Part shown: positions 33,871 to 42,627 of the stretch, piece by piece
Layout of the letters: each line of letters opens with the position of its first letter
Position numbering within the stretch: position 1 is the stretch's first letter
Assembly: GCA_017745175.1 (NCBI GenBank)
Contig: JAGHZY010000021.1
Coordinates: forward strand, 1 to 64,000
Direction: 5' to 3'
From: Sphingopyxis sp.
Lineage (GTDB): Bacteria; Pseudomonadota; Alphaproteobacteria; Sphingomonadales; Sphingomonadaceae
DNA: 64,000 bases
Notes under the pieces: model-generated
What the model saw: the letters and a program-made list of their open reading frames with translations, nothing else
Told to the model about the DNA's origin: nothing
Database searches by the model: none
Made by a program: the position numbers and the translations under genes

Positions 33871-36240
33871 TCAGCGCCGGCGCGACATCGACGGCGGCGC
33901 GGCATCGGGCGCGGCACCCCATGCCTTGTTCGGCTCTGGCCCCATGGTGAAGACGAATGTCGCGCCGTCCTTGACGTCGTCGTGGCGGAACCACGGCCTG
34001 TTCCACGGCTTGCCGTCGAGCGTCGCCGACTGGATATAGACGTTGGTCGCCGAATTATTCTTCGCGACGATGCGCAGTGTCTTGCCATTGCCCATGTCGA
34101 GGCTGGCGTCGTCGAACACCGGGCTGCCGATGATATAATCCTGGCTCGACGGATCGACCGGGTAGAAACCGAGCGCCGAGAGCGCGTACCACGACGAGGT
34201 CGCGCCCTGATCGTCCATTCCCGGATAGCCATAACCCGACGCATCGCTGCCATAGGTCCGGTCGAGAATCTGGCGGACCAGCGCCTGCGTCTTCCATGGC
34301 TGGCCGCTCCAGTTGTAATAATAGGGCGCCTGCTGGTCGGGCTGGTTGCCGTGGACATATTGGCCGATCACGCCGGTGCAGTCGCGGCAGATACCCGTCG
34401 GACTATAGGGCTTGGTGAAAAACTCGTCGAGCTTGGCGTTGAACGCGTCGCGCCCGCCGAGGAGGCCGATCAGCCCCTGCACGTCGTGCGGCGCCAGCCA
34501 GAGCGTCGACCAGCCCGACGCCTCCTTCATCATGAAATTGTAATAGGGTTCAGCGGGGTCGAAGGGAGCGATCCACTTGCCGTCGGCGGTGCGCCCGCGG
34601 ACGAAGCCGATCGATTTGTCGAAGACATTGGCATAATTGCCCGCACGCTTCAGGAACATCCGGTAGTCGGCATCCTTGCCGAGCTTTTTCGCGAACAGCG
34701 CGAGCGCATAGTCGTCCCACGCATATTCCAGCGTCTTGGCCGCGCCCGCCTTGCCCCCGGCGTAGGGCGGGCCGGGATTGTGATCGGGCACCACGTCCGA
34801 AATCCAGCCCCGCTGCATATATTCGGCGAGATAGCCGCGCGGCCCCTCGGGGTCGGTCGCATTCTTGCGCATATATTCATAGGCGGCTTCATAATCGAAT
34901 TCGATGCCGCGCTCCCACGCGCCGAGGTAGAGGAACACCGCATTGTCGCCGTGGAACGAGGTGTTCATGTAACCCTTCTCGCGCGCCATCGCGAGTTCGG
35001 ACGCCATGATATTCCGGACCGCCTCGGGCTCCATCAGTTCGAGCAGCACGATCTGGTTGCGACCGGTATCCCAGAAGGGAACCGGGCCGTAGCGGTCGTG
35101 CGTCGCGGTCTGGACCTTGCCGTTCGTGTCGGCGAATTTCTCGCCCTTCGCCGCGATCAGCCGCGGGCTGGCGAACGATTGATAGAGCGTCGAATAGAAG
35201 AGTTTCCGTTGCTTGTCGGTACCACCCGACACGCGGACGCGGCCCAGAAGCTTTGCCCACTGGTCGCGCGCGGCCGCGTGGACGCCATCGAAATCCCAGC
35301 CGGGCACTTCCGCCGCCAGCCGCTGTTCGGCCTGTTCATAGCTGGTGCCGTGCGCGATCTTCACCAGCACCTGCTCATTTGCCGCCGTCCGGAAGGTCAC
35401 GTAGCTGCCGGCATAGCTGCCCGAGAGGGTGCGCGTTCCGGGCTGGACGTCGCTCGTGCCGATGCCCCAGCCCTGATCGTCGCCGGGCGCCTTGCGGAAG
35501 GTACCGAGCGCGGTGAAGGGTTTCGAGAAATGCGCGACAAAATAGGAGCCGTCGACGCTCTCGCCGCCATGCCCCTTGTTCGACTTGCCGCGGACGATGC
35601 TGTCGCCCACGACCTCGATCGTGCCGCCATGACGCGGGAAGTTGACGATGATGTTCGACCGCTCGCTTTGCGGAAAGGTAAAGCGCATCACGCTCGCCCA
35701 GCGCGTCGCGGTCAGCTCGGCGTGCGTCCTGAAGGTGTCGAGATGGACCGAATAATAGCCCGGCGACGCCTTTTCGCGCGCCTTGTCGTACCACGACTGG
35801 CTGTACGCGGGCGGTGGCGACCAGTCGCCGACCACGGGCATGACGACCGGTTCGGCATTGCCGCCATAGGTCGGCCCGCCGCCGCCGGTGAAGCCGATCA
35901 TCGTCGGGTTGGTGTAATAATAGGGAACGGGAACACCGTTCGGATATTGGAGCTCGATATTATTGTTGATCGGCGCCGCGGCGACCGAGCTGTGCGGCAG
36001 CATCGCGGCGGGTGTCGTCTGCCCCGAATAGACGGGCTCGCCCGGCGGCGGCGCGTTGCCGATCAGCTTCGGATCGTCGAGCGGAGCAGTGCCGACGAGC
36101 GGGTCGGCGAGTTCGACCGGCGACTGACCCGGTTTCTGTTGCGCGGCGACCGGCGAAAGCGCCGGCGGCAGCATCGTGGCGGTCGATGCAAGGATCGCCG
36201 CCATCATTCGTAAACGACCCGAATGGATACCCCTGTTCAT
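33871..36240 (-). CDS. GH92 enzyme D (HGNQP type), possible mannosyl-phosphate hydrolase
   Basis: A 789-residue GH92 protein with signal peptide (residues about 10-33). N-domain: NAPPPGEPVYSGQTTPAAML and MIGFTGGGGPTYGGN, more divergent than in A and B. C-domain: GMDDQGATSSWYALSALGFYP. The catalytic-acid motif is HGNQPDQQ, with Gln633 in place of Glu, the same change as in GH92 C. I infer action on a linkage with a good leaving group, such as mannose-phosphate caps of yeast mannan. Start ATG 36240 follows GGGAAGAGGG. It is the first large gene of the minus-strand locus, divergent from the sugar porter. Confidence 0.9.
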   Translation of the reverse strand: MNRGIHSGRLRMMAAILASTATMLPPALSPVAAQQKPGQSPVELADPLVGTAPLDDPKLIGNAPPPGEPVYSGQTTPAAMLPHSSVAAAPINNNIELQYPNGVPVPYYYTNPTMIGFTGGGGPTYGGNAEPVVMPVVGDWSPPPAYSQSWYDKAREKASPGYYSVHLDTFRTHAELTATRWASVMRFTFPQSERSNIIVNFPRHGGTIEVVGDSIVRGKSNKGHGGESVDGSYFVAHFSKPFTALGTFRKAPGDDQGWGIGTSDVQPGTRTLSGSYAGSYVTFRTAANEQVLVKIAHGTSYEQAEQRLAAEVPGWDFDGVHAAARDQWAKLLGRVRVSGGTDKQRKLFYSTLYQSFASPRLIAAKGEKFADTNGKVQTATHDRYGPVPFWDTGRNQIVLLELMEPEAVRNIMASELAMAREKGYMNTSFHGDNAVFLYLGAWERGIEFDYEAAYEYMRKNATDPEGPRGYLAEYMQRGWISDVVPDHNPGPPYAGGKAGAAKTLEYAWDDYALALFAKKLGKDADYRMFLKRAGNYANVFDKSIGFVRGRTADGKWIAPFDPAEPYYNFMMKEASGWSTLWLAPHDVQGLIGLLGGRDAFNAKLDEFFTKPYSPTGICRDCTGVIGQYVHGNQPDQQAPYYYNWSGQPWKTQALVRQILDRTYGSDASGYGYPGMDDQGATSSWYALSALGFYPVDPSSQDYIIGSPVFDDASLDMGNGKTLRIVAKNNSATNVYIQSATLDGKPWNRPWFRHDDVKDGATFVFTMGPEPNKAWGAAPDAAPPSMSRRR

Positions 36241-36279
36241 TGCGACCCTCTTCCCTGAATATTTTCGTTGATTGCGTGG

Positions 36280-36417
36280 TCAGCGCAGCGAATTTTCGAA
36301 CTCTTCGGCTCGCGCCGGGGCATGCGCCGACCGCAGGCCGGACAGCGCGACGACGGCAACGATGAACATGGCCGAACATGTAAATTCCCGCGCCGCGCCC
36401 GATTGCCTGCCGGTCAT
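36280..36417 (-). CDS. Small membrane or exported peptide, candidate
   Basis: A 45-residue open frame beginning MTGRQSGAAREFTCSAM, with a hydrophobic segment FIVAVVALSGL and a tail RAEEFENSLR before TGA. Its start codon is preceded by GGGAGGGAAG at proper spacing, a better site than many genes here, and it runs in the same direction 39 nt before GH92 D. It could be a real small protein, a leader peptide, or the truncated start of a lost exported enzyme. No family is recognised. The remainder of the 36241-36627 gap carries an AT-rich promoter-like stretch (36528-36560) for the sugar porter. Confidence 0.4.
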   Translation of the reverse strand: MTGRQSGAAREFTCSAMFIVAVVALSGLRSAHAPARAEEFENSLR

Positions 36418-36627
36418 CCGTCTTCCCTCCCTGAAAAGGGCGCGCGGGCCGCTCCCTCTTTCCCGTCCGCCGTTCCGGTACGGGACTCCGATTTCGCAAA
36501 TCGTGCCCCGGGCGCGCGTCCGGCGTCAAGATAATAATGAAAATTAATTTATTTGTTCGGCGAAAAGTTTGTGGCATGTCGACCGGCAATCAGGACGAAC
36601 GCCGACGTTCGATCCGTGGAGAGAGCG

Positions 36628-37992
36628 ATGACAGGCAATCGGGAACCCGACACACGGGCGGACGGCGGCGTACAGCACCGATCCGGCGGATTTGGCACGC
36701 TGGTCGCAGCGGTGGGAACTGCGGCGCTGGCTGGCCTTCTGTTCGGATTCGACACCGCGGTCATCGCGGGCGTCACGCGCGATCTGACAGACCTTTTCGC
36801 GCTCACCCCCGAGACGCTCGGGATCACGGTGTCGACCGCGCTCTGGGGCACACTCGCCGAAGCGCTGTTCGCGGGCAAGCCGGGCGACATGTACGGCAGC
36901 CGCGACAGTCTACGCGTGCTTGCCGCCTTCTATTTCGTCGCGGGACTGGGCTGCGCGCTGGCGTCGAACTGGCCCGCCTTCCTGCTCTTCCGTTTCCTGT
37001 GCGGGCTCGCGATCGGCGGCTCGTCGGTACTCGCGCCCGTCTATATCGCCGAGATCGCGCCGCCAAAGCACCGCGGCTGGCTGGTCGGGCTGTTCCAGCT
37101 GATGATCGTCACCGGCATTCTCGTCGCCTATCTCAGCAATGCGGCGATTGGCGGGCTCGTCGGCGGCGGGATGGCGTGGCGCTGGAAGCTCGGCGTGACC
37201 GCCGCCCCTGCCCTGCTGTTCTTTGTCCTGCTGTTCGCGATCCCGAACAGCCCGCGCTGGCTCCTCGCCAGGGGGCGCGGCGACGAGGCGGCTGCGGCGA
37301 TGGCGCGCATCGGAACGCCCGCAAGCGAACCCGGCAGCATCGAACGCGCGCCCGAGCGCGATCCGCCCGGCGAGACGCTATCGTGGCGCCGCCATCGCCG
37401 GCCGATGAAACTCGCGATTCTCGTCGCGACGTTCAATCAGTTCGCGGGCATCAACGCCGTCCTCTATTATCTGAACGATATTCTCGCGCGCGCGGGCGCG
37501 CTGTCGCCCGACCGGCAAGCGGTGCTGATCGGCGTCGCCAACCTTGTCTTCACTTTCGCGGGCATGGCGCTGATCGACCGGCTGGGGCGCAAGACGCTGC
37601 TGCTTGCCGGTGCAGCAGGCATGGCGCTGTGCCTCGCCGTCGCGGCAGGCGTGCTCTTCGGCGCGATCGGAAACGGCCTGATGCTGCCGGCGCTGGTCGG
37701 CTTCATCGCCTTTTTCGCGACAAGCCAGGGCGCGGTGATCTGGGTCTATATTTCGGAGATCTTCCCGACGCCGGTCCGCGCGCGCGGCAGCGCGCTCGGC
37801 GCCAGCACGCACTGGCTGATGAACGCGCTGATCGCGGGAATCTTTCCGGTTCTGGTGGCGCGGTCGCCCGGCGCGCCGTTCGTCATCTTCGCCGGCGCGA
37901 TGGTCGTGCAGTTCATCGTCGTCGCGGCGATCTTTCCCGAAACGCGCGGCGTCGACCTCGACGCGATGGACCGGCGGATCGCGGCGCGCTGA
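36628..37992 (+). CDS. MFS sugar porter
   Basis: A 454-residue inner-membrane transporter with 12 predicted helices, of the sugar porter family (glucose, galactose, xylose and mannose symporters). Family signatures: SPRWLLARGR after helix 6, FNQFAGINAVLYYLNDIL in helix 7, and FPETRGVDLDAMD at the C-terminus. Start ATG 36628 follows GGAGAGAGCG; the frame is open 25 codons further up but lacks a good site. It is divergent from the mannan glycosidases and most likely brings released mannose or other hexoses into the cytoplasm for the ROK kinase. Confidence 0.92.
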   Translation: MTGNREPDTRADGGVQHRSGGFGTLVAAVGTAALAGLLFGFDTAVIAGVTRDLTDLFALTPETLGITVSTALWGTLAEALFAGKPGDMYGSRDSLRVLAAFYFVAGLGCALASNWPAFLLFRFLCGLAIGGSSVLAPVYIAEIAPPKHRGWLVGLFQLMIVTGILVAYLSNAAIGGLVGGGMAWRWKLGVTAAPALLFFVLLFAIPNSPRWLLARGRGDEAAAAMARIGTPASEPGSIERAPERDPPGETLSWRRHRRPMKLAILVATFNQFAGINAVLYYLNDILARAGALSPDRQAVLIGVANLVFTFAGMALIDRLGRKTLLLAGAAGMALCLAVAAGVLFGAIGNGLMLPALVGFIAFFATSQGAVIWVYISEIFPTPVRARGSALGASTHWLMNALIAGIFPVLVARSPGAPFVIFAGAMVVQFIVVAAIFPETRGVDLDAMDRRIAAR

Positions 37993-37995
37993 ACC

Positions 37996-39237
37996 TCAGC
38001 GTCCGGCCTGCATCAGGATCGATTCGGACGGCAGGACATGGTCGAGGAAGGGGATGATCGCGGCGCCGATCGCCGACGCGTCGTCGGCCGCCCCCGCGCG
38101 CTGCACCGGCGCGACCGCGGGCAGCTTCAACCCCGTCATCCGAGCATTGAGCCGCTCGACAAGCCCGTCGACCAGCTTGCCCGGAAGGCGCCCGCCGATG
38201 AGGATGGCGGCAGGATTGATCAGGCAATTGACCGCGATCAGCGGCTGGACGAGCACATCGGCTGCGTCATCGAGCCATTTGAGGATCACCGCCTCGCGCG
38301 CCGGTGAACCGTCGACCAGTGCTTCGGGCCGATCGACCTCATGCCCCTCGGCCTCGAGCCGCGCATAGAGCGCCGACAGCGATACCGTGTCCTGCACATT
38401 CGCGCCGTCGCCGCGCGCCGGATCGGGCATTGCCCAGATCTCGCCCGACCGCGAACCGGCGCCGCGGACATAGCTGCGGTCGATGACGAGCCCGCCGCCG
38501 AGTCCGGCGCTGATCAGCAGGTAGAAGAAGCTCGGCAGCGCGATGCCGTTGCCGAGATGCACCTCGCCGAGCGCCGCCGATGCGGCGTCATTGTCGGCGT
38601 GGAGCGGCCAGGGAAGGACGTCGGCGAGGAGCGCGCCGAGATCGATGCCGTCCCATGCGTCATATTCCGCCGGGCGATGCGGCAGCGAAATCCGTCCGAG
38701 ATCGTCGGGAAGCGCGACGCCCACGCCAAGGACGCGCGCGCGATCGATCCCGCCTTCATCAAGCAGGCCGGGCAGGATTTCGCGGACATGGTCGACGACG
38801 GTTTCGGGGAGCGCAAACGCGATCTCGCGCGTGTGCCGGCTGCGGATCCTGCCCGCGAGGTCGAGCGTCACCAGCGTGATGTGATCGCGGTCGATGTTGA
38901 GTCCGATCGCGAAGGCGCCGTCGGGATCGATCACGATGCGCATTGCGGGCTGGCCGCGCTTGCCCTGCAGCCGCCCGGCGGGCTTGACGAGCCCCATGTC
39001 GATCAGCCGCTTCGTGATGTTGACGATCGTCGGCGGCGTGAGGCCGGTGACGCGCGCGAGGTCGCTGCGTGTCGTTTCTTCGGTCAGGCGGATCGCCTGG
39101 AGCACGATCCGCTGGTTATAGTCGCCCGCGCGCTCGAGATTGGTGCCCGAAAGGCTGAGCGTCAGCCGGGCATCGCGCGCCTCGGGACCGCTCGTGGCGG
39201 GCTGGCGCCGGTCCCGACCCGGAAGGTTGAGGGTCAT
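37996..39237 (-). CDS. ROK-family transcriptional repressor (NagC/Mlc/XylR type)
   Basis: A 413-residue regulator. An N-terminal winged helix (residues about 38-80: RSDLARVTGLTPPTIVNIT) is followed by a ROK sugar-binding domain (FAIGLNIDRDHITLVTLDLAGRI, GVALPDDLG, LISAGLGGGLVIDR). The zinc-binding Cys cluster of ROK kinases is missing, as in many ROK repressors. It is convergent with the sugar porter (3 nt apart) and is the natural candidate for controlling the mannan locus with a sugar or sugar phosphate as inducer. ATG 39237 follows GGAGGA by 10 nt. TAAAGC half-sites upstream suggest autoregulation. Confidence 0.9.
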   Translation of the reverse strand: MTLNLPGRDRRQPATSGPEARDARLTLSLSGTNLERAGDYNQRIVLQAIRLTEETTRSDLARVTGLTPPTIVNITKRLIDMGLVKPAGRLQGKRGQPAMRIVIDPDGAFAIGLNIDRDHITLVTLDLAGRIRSRHTREIAFALPETVVDHVREILPGLLDEGGIDRARVLGVGVALPDDLGRISLPHRPAEYDAWDGIDLGALLADVLPWPLHADNDAASAALGEVHLGNGIALPSFFYLLISAGLGGGLVIDRSYVRGAGSRSGEIWAMPDPARGDGANVQDTVSLSALYARLEAEGHEVDRPEALVDGSPAREAVILKWLDDAADVLVQPLIAVNCLINPAAILIGGRLPGKLVDGLVERLNARMTGLKLPAVAPVQRAGAADDASAIGAAIIPFLDHVLPSESILMQAGR

Positions 39238-39300
39238 TGCAGGACTGTCCTCCAAGCTTGTCCGAATGCCCGGCGCCCCCCGCCAAACAGACTCACGTCA

Positions 39301-39340
39301 TAAAGCATAGCCGCTTTAATAATTCGATTTTCGATAAAGC
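39301..39340. promoter_or_regulatory. Repeated TAAAGC half-sites upstream of the ROK repressor
   Basis: TAAAGC at 39301-39306 and GCTTTA at 39313-39318 form an inverted repeat with a 6-bp spacer, and a third TAAAGC lies at 39335-39340. They lie 64 to 103 nt before the repressor start; I infer an autoregulatory operator. Confidence 0.4.
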
Positions 39341-39378
39341 CGAGCGACGGCGGCGTGTCAATCGAGCGCCACCCGGGT

Positions 39379-41187
39379 TTATCGCTTTGACGCAATATAG
39401 GCCGCAACCTGTTCGTCGAGGATGTTCAGCGGCAATGCCCCTTCGCCGAGCACGGCTTCGTGGAAATCGCGAATGTCGAAGCGCGGCCCGAGCTCGCGTT
39501 CGGCACGCGCGCGCAATTCGGCGATCCGGAGCTGGCCGACCATGTAGCTCGTCGCCTGTCCCGGCCAGTTGAAATAGCGATCGACCTCGCGCGCAATGTC
39601 GGTGTCGGCGACCGAGCTGTTCGCGCGGAAATAGGCGATCGCCTGCTCGCGGGTCCAGCGCTTCGAGTGGATTCCGGTGTCGAGCACCAGCCGGATCGCG
39701 CGCCACACCTGCAGCGACAGCATGCCGAACCGGTCATAGGGGTCCTTGTACACCCCCATCTCGTTCGCGAGCCGCTCGGAATAGAGCCCCCAGCCCTCGA
39801 CATAGGCGCCATAGCCGCCGAACTTGCGGAACTTCGGAATGCCCGCCAGCTCCTGCTGCCGCGCGATCTGGAAATGATGCCCCGGCGCGCCCTCGTGCGC
39901 GGCGATCGCGGCGACCTGAACCTTCTGCGTCTGGTTCATGTCGACGAGATTGACGTAGTAGATGCCCGGCCGCGAACCGTCCGCCGACGGCGGGTTGTAG
40001 AAGGCGGTCGACGCGGTCGCCTCGCGCCACTTCTCGACCGCGCGCACCTCGAGCGCGGCCTTGGGCAGGACGCTGAAATAGCGCGGCGCCGCCGCCATCG
40101 CCGACGCGATCACCGCGCGCGCGTCGGCGAGATAGGCTTCGCGGCCGACTTCGGTGTTCGGATATTTGAGCTTGGGATCGGTGCGGATATGGTCGAAGAA
40201 TTGTTCGAGCGTGCCGGTAAAGCCGACCTCGCGCTTGATCGCCTCCATCTCCTCGCGGATCGCCGCAACCTGCTTGAGGCCGAGATCGTGGATCTGGTCG
40301 GCGGTGAGGTCGGTCGTCGTCGAGCCCTTGAGCCGGTCGGCATAATAGGCGTCGCCGTCGGGGAGACTCCATACGCCGAAATTGCCCTTCGATTGCGGCT
40401 CGATTTCGTCAATCGCGGCGATCAGGACATCATAGCCGTGCCGGAACGGGCCCATCAGCGCCGCACTCGCGTCGGCGATCAGCTTCGTCTTGACCGCATC
40501 GGGCGCATCGAGGGCACCGACCTTCTTGCGGAAATCGGCGAGCAGCGTCGAATCCGGACCGCTATCGAACGGAGCACCGACCAGAATCTTCTTCGCGTCG
40601 GTGCGGGCGGGCGCGAAATTCACCTTGTTCGGGACCGCCCCGGCGGCCGCCTGCTCGCGCATCGTCGCGGCAACCTCGCGCATTACGCGATCGGTATCGC
40701 GCAGGCGCGCGATATAGGCCTCGGCATCGCCGACGCTGTCGACCTTGTGGTTGTTGATCAGCAGCACCGGGATATCGCCAGCGGGGCTTCCGTTCGTCGT
40801 CACCGGGAAGCGCAGCTTGCGGAAACGGAAGGATTCGCGGCGGCGTTCGACGTCATATTCGAACAAGCGGTAGCTGACCCGCGCGCTCGGCCCCAGTTGT
40901 TCGGGCCGGAACCGCGCGCGCATGTCCTTGAGCTGGCGCTCCAGCAACTCCTGTTCGCGCACCGCGGCAGCATCGGTATAATCGTCCAACCGATCGTAGC
41001 CCGTCTTCAGCCCGAGCTGCGTCTGGCTCTCGGGCTGCAGGGCCAGTCGTTCGTCGAAGGCCCGATCGAGAAACCCGAGCAGCGCCTCATCCTGCGCGGT
41101 CGTGGTCGCCGCCTGTGCGATCGCGGGCGCGGGGACGGCAACGAGCGGCAGGACGGGCATCAGCATCAGGGCAACGGCGAAGCGCAT
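39379..41187 (-). CDS. DUF885 family zinc hydrolase, exported
   Basis: A 602-residue protein with signal peptide (MRFAVALMLMPVLPLVAVPAPAIAQ) and the DUF885 domain, related to zinc carboxypeptidases/M3-like peptidases. The metal motif is AAHEGAPGHHFQIA, with HE...HH, a variant of the HExxH zincin site, and a further GGYGAYVEGWGLYSE segment provides the third-ligand region. It probably hydrolyses peptides or amino-acid derivatives in the periplasm. Start 41187 follows AGGAGAT. It seems to be a single gene between the ROK repressor and the phosphoesterase; no functional link to either is evident. Confidence 0.9.
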   Translation of the reverse strand: MRFAVALMLMPVLPLVAVPAPAIAQAATTTAQDEALLGFLDRAFDERLALQPESQTQLGLKTGYDRLDDYTDAAAVREQELLERQLKDMRARFRPEQLGPSARVSYRLFEYDVERRRESFRFRKLRFPVTTNGSPAGDIPVLLINNHKVDSVGDAEAYIARLRDTDRVMREVAATMREQAAAGAVPNKVNFAPARTDAKKILVGAPFDSGPDSTLLADFRKKVGALDAPDAVKTKLIADASAALMGPFRHGYDVLIAAIDEIEPQSKGNFGVWSLPDGDAYYADRLKGSTTTDLTADQIHDLGLKQVAAIREEMEAIKREVGFTGTLEQFFDHIRTDPKLKYPNTEVGREAYLADARAVIASAMAAAPRYFSVLPKAALEVRAVEKWREATASTAFYNPPSADGSRPGIYYVNLVDMNQTQKVQVAAIAAHEGAPGHHFQIARQQELAGIPKFRKFGGYGAYVEGWGLYSERLANEMGVYKDPYDRFGMLSLQVWRAIRLVLDTGIHSKRWTREQAIAYFRANSSVADTDIAREVDRYFNWPGQATSYMVGQLRIAELRARAERELGPRFDIRDFHEAVLGEGALPLNILDEQVAAYIASKR

Positions 41188-41272
41188 GGACAATCTCCTG
41201 TAGAATGTCCTGCCTGATACCCGCCGTTCGATTTGAAGCAATTGTTATGCGATCTTTTCCTGTGCCGCGGGT

Positions 41273-41302
41273 CGGACCCGGCAGAGATTCCGGCCGGGTC
41301 CG
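41273..41302 (-). terminator. Hairpin after the receptor-phosphoesterase operon
   Basis: A perfect 10-bp stem CGGACCCGGC / GCCGGGTCCG with a 10-nt loop lies 10 nt past the phosphoesterase stop. It is a likely terminator despite lacking a T-run. Confidence 0.55.
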
Positions 41303-41312
41303 CCAGACCGAT

Positions 41313-42602
41313 CTATTTGACCCGTGCGGACTTGTCGAAGCGCGCGCGGAAATCGGTGAGATCGATCCGGAAATCGTCGCCCGCGAGATAGGCCTCGTCG
41401 CTCAGTTGCGGCTGCTCCTGCGCCTTGTACCAGCCGACATATTCGGCCGTGTCGCGGCTCGCCTTGCGGTAATGGGTCGAATAGGTGCTGATGTGCACGA
41501 CCGGCGTTTCGGGGGCCATGTCGAAACGCATCAGCCGCATCCAGCCGTCGCCGATCCCTTCGCCCTGCTGCAGCTTGCGACCCGCGTCCTTCGCGGTTTG
41601 GCCGCGCGCCTGATAGTCGGAAAGAATCTGGTAGACCTTGTGGCCGGAACGGTTCGCGTCGGCACGCATCGACTGCGCGTGCTGGTGGCCACAAAGGACC
41701 ATGAATATCTGGTCGTGCCGGCTGACGAGCTTGTCCCACACCATCTCGGGATTGTTATCCCGGCTGTCGACCGCGTGGCTGTCGATCGCGGGGTTCGACA
41801 GCCGCCGTCCCTGCGTGTCGAGAAAATTGTGGGTCGAAATGATCGTCGGCAGCCCCGGATAGCGCCCGATCACCGACGCCGCCCATTCGAGCGACGCGTC
41901 GGGCGCATCGAATTGCAGCCCGATGTGCAGGAAGCGATAGCCGCCGGCGGTGAAGATCTGCGCGCTGTCGGCGCCGTCGTCGTGCGCGGCGACGTACCAG
42001 CTCTTGCCGCGGAAATAGTCGGACTTGTCCGAAAAGACCGACTTGAAGTTGGTGAGGCCGCCGGGGTGAAGCATGCCGAGGCTCGACATGTCCTTGAACA
42101 CCGGCGCGGGCGGATGGTTCGAATCGGTCCACATCGCGTCATAATCATGGTTCCCCGGCACGACCGAAAAGGGCACCTTGCCCGCGATCAGGTCATAGCC
42201 CTTTTTCGCTGCGGGCATTTCGACCGTCTTGACCTTGGGCGTCGGCGCGAAATGCGAATCCATGATCGGATTCGCGACGCGCCTGAACCCGCGCGCGGCG
42301 TGGCCGGGATCGATCTCGAGCGTCTGGTGCTGCCAGATATCGCCGAGCGCGGTCACGAAGGCGATGTCGCCGCCCGCGCTTTCAACGTTGTTCGCGATAT
42401 ATTGCATCTGCTCGAAGAACATCGCGTTCGCGTCGAAGGGGAAGCCCTCGGCGCTCTGGTGCGTGTAATCCATGTAGTTCTGCGTGTCGGGGATCACCGC
42501 GATGGTGAAGCTGTCGTCTTTCGCGAAGGCCGGACCGGCGAGCGCGAGGGCAAGCGCCGAGCCGAGCAGCGTGCGGCGGGCGGTGGTATGGAAGATTTTC
42601 AT
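41313..42602 (-). CDS. Exported calcineurin-like metallophosphoesterase
   Basis: A 429-residue protein with a Tat-like signal (TTARRTLLGSALALALAGPAFA). The metallophosphatase motifs are in order: VIPDTQN, VTALGDIWQH, VPGNHDYD, ISTHNFL and CGHQHAQS, which bind two metal ions. It hydrolyses a phosphate ester in the periplasm. It follows the TonB receptor by 25 nt with the ribosome-binding site GAGGAGA, forming a two-gene operon, so it probably dephosphorylates the compound taken up by that receptor. The start at 42602 was chosen over an earlier in-frame Met because of the signal peptide. The exact substrate is unknown. Confidence 0.9.
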   Translation of the reverse strand: MKIFHTTARRTLLGSALALALAGPAFAKDDSFTIAVIPDTQNYMDYTHQSAEGFPFDANAMFFEQMQYIANNVESAGGDIAFVTALGDIWQHQTLEIDPGHAARGFRRVANPIMDSHFAPTPKVKTVEMPAAKKGYDLIAGKVPFSVVPGNHDYDAMWTDSNHPPAPVFKDMSSLGMLHPGGLTNFKSVFSDKSDYFRGKSWYVAAHDDGADSAQIFTAGGYRFLHIGLQFDAPDASLEWAASVIGRYPGLPTIISTHNFLDTQGRRLSNPAIDSHAVDSRDNNPEMVWDKLVSRHDQIFMVLCGHQHAQSMRADANRSGHKVYQILSDYQARGQTAKDAGRKLQQGEGIGDGWMRLMRFDMAPETPVVHISTYSTHYRKASRDTAEYVGWYKAQEQPQLSDEAYLAGDDFRIDLTDFRARFDKSARVK

Positions 42603-42627
42603 GGTGCGTCTCCTCGATCGGACGGGG

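Noticed and set aside
31798-36213. 1471-codon plus-strand frame opposite GH2 and GH92 D
   Set aside because: Very long, but composition is that of a reverse-frame shadow and it crosses two genes with clear active sites.
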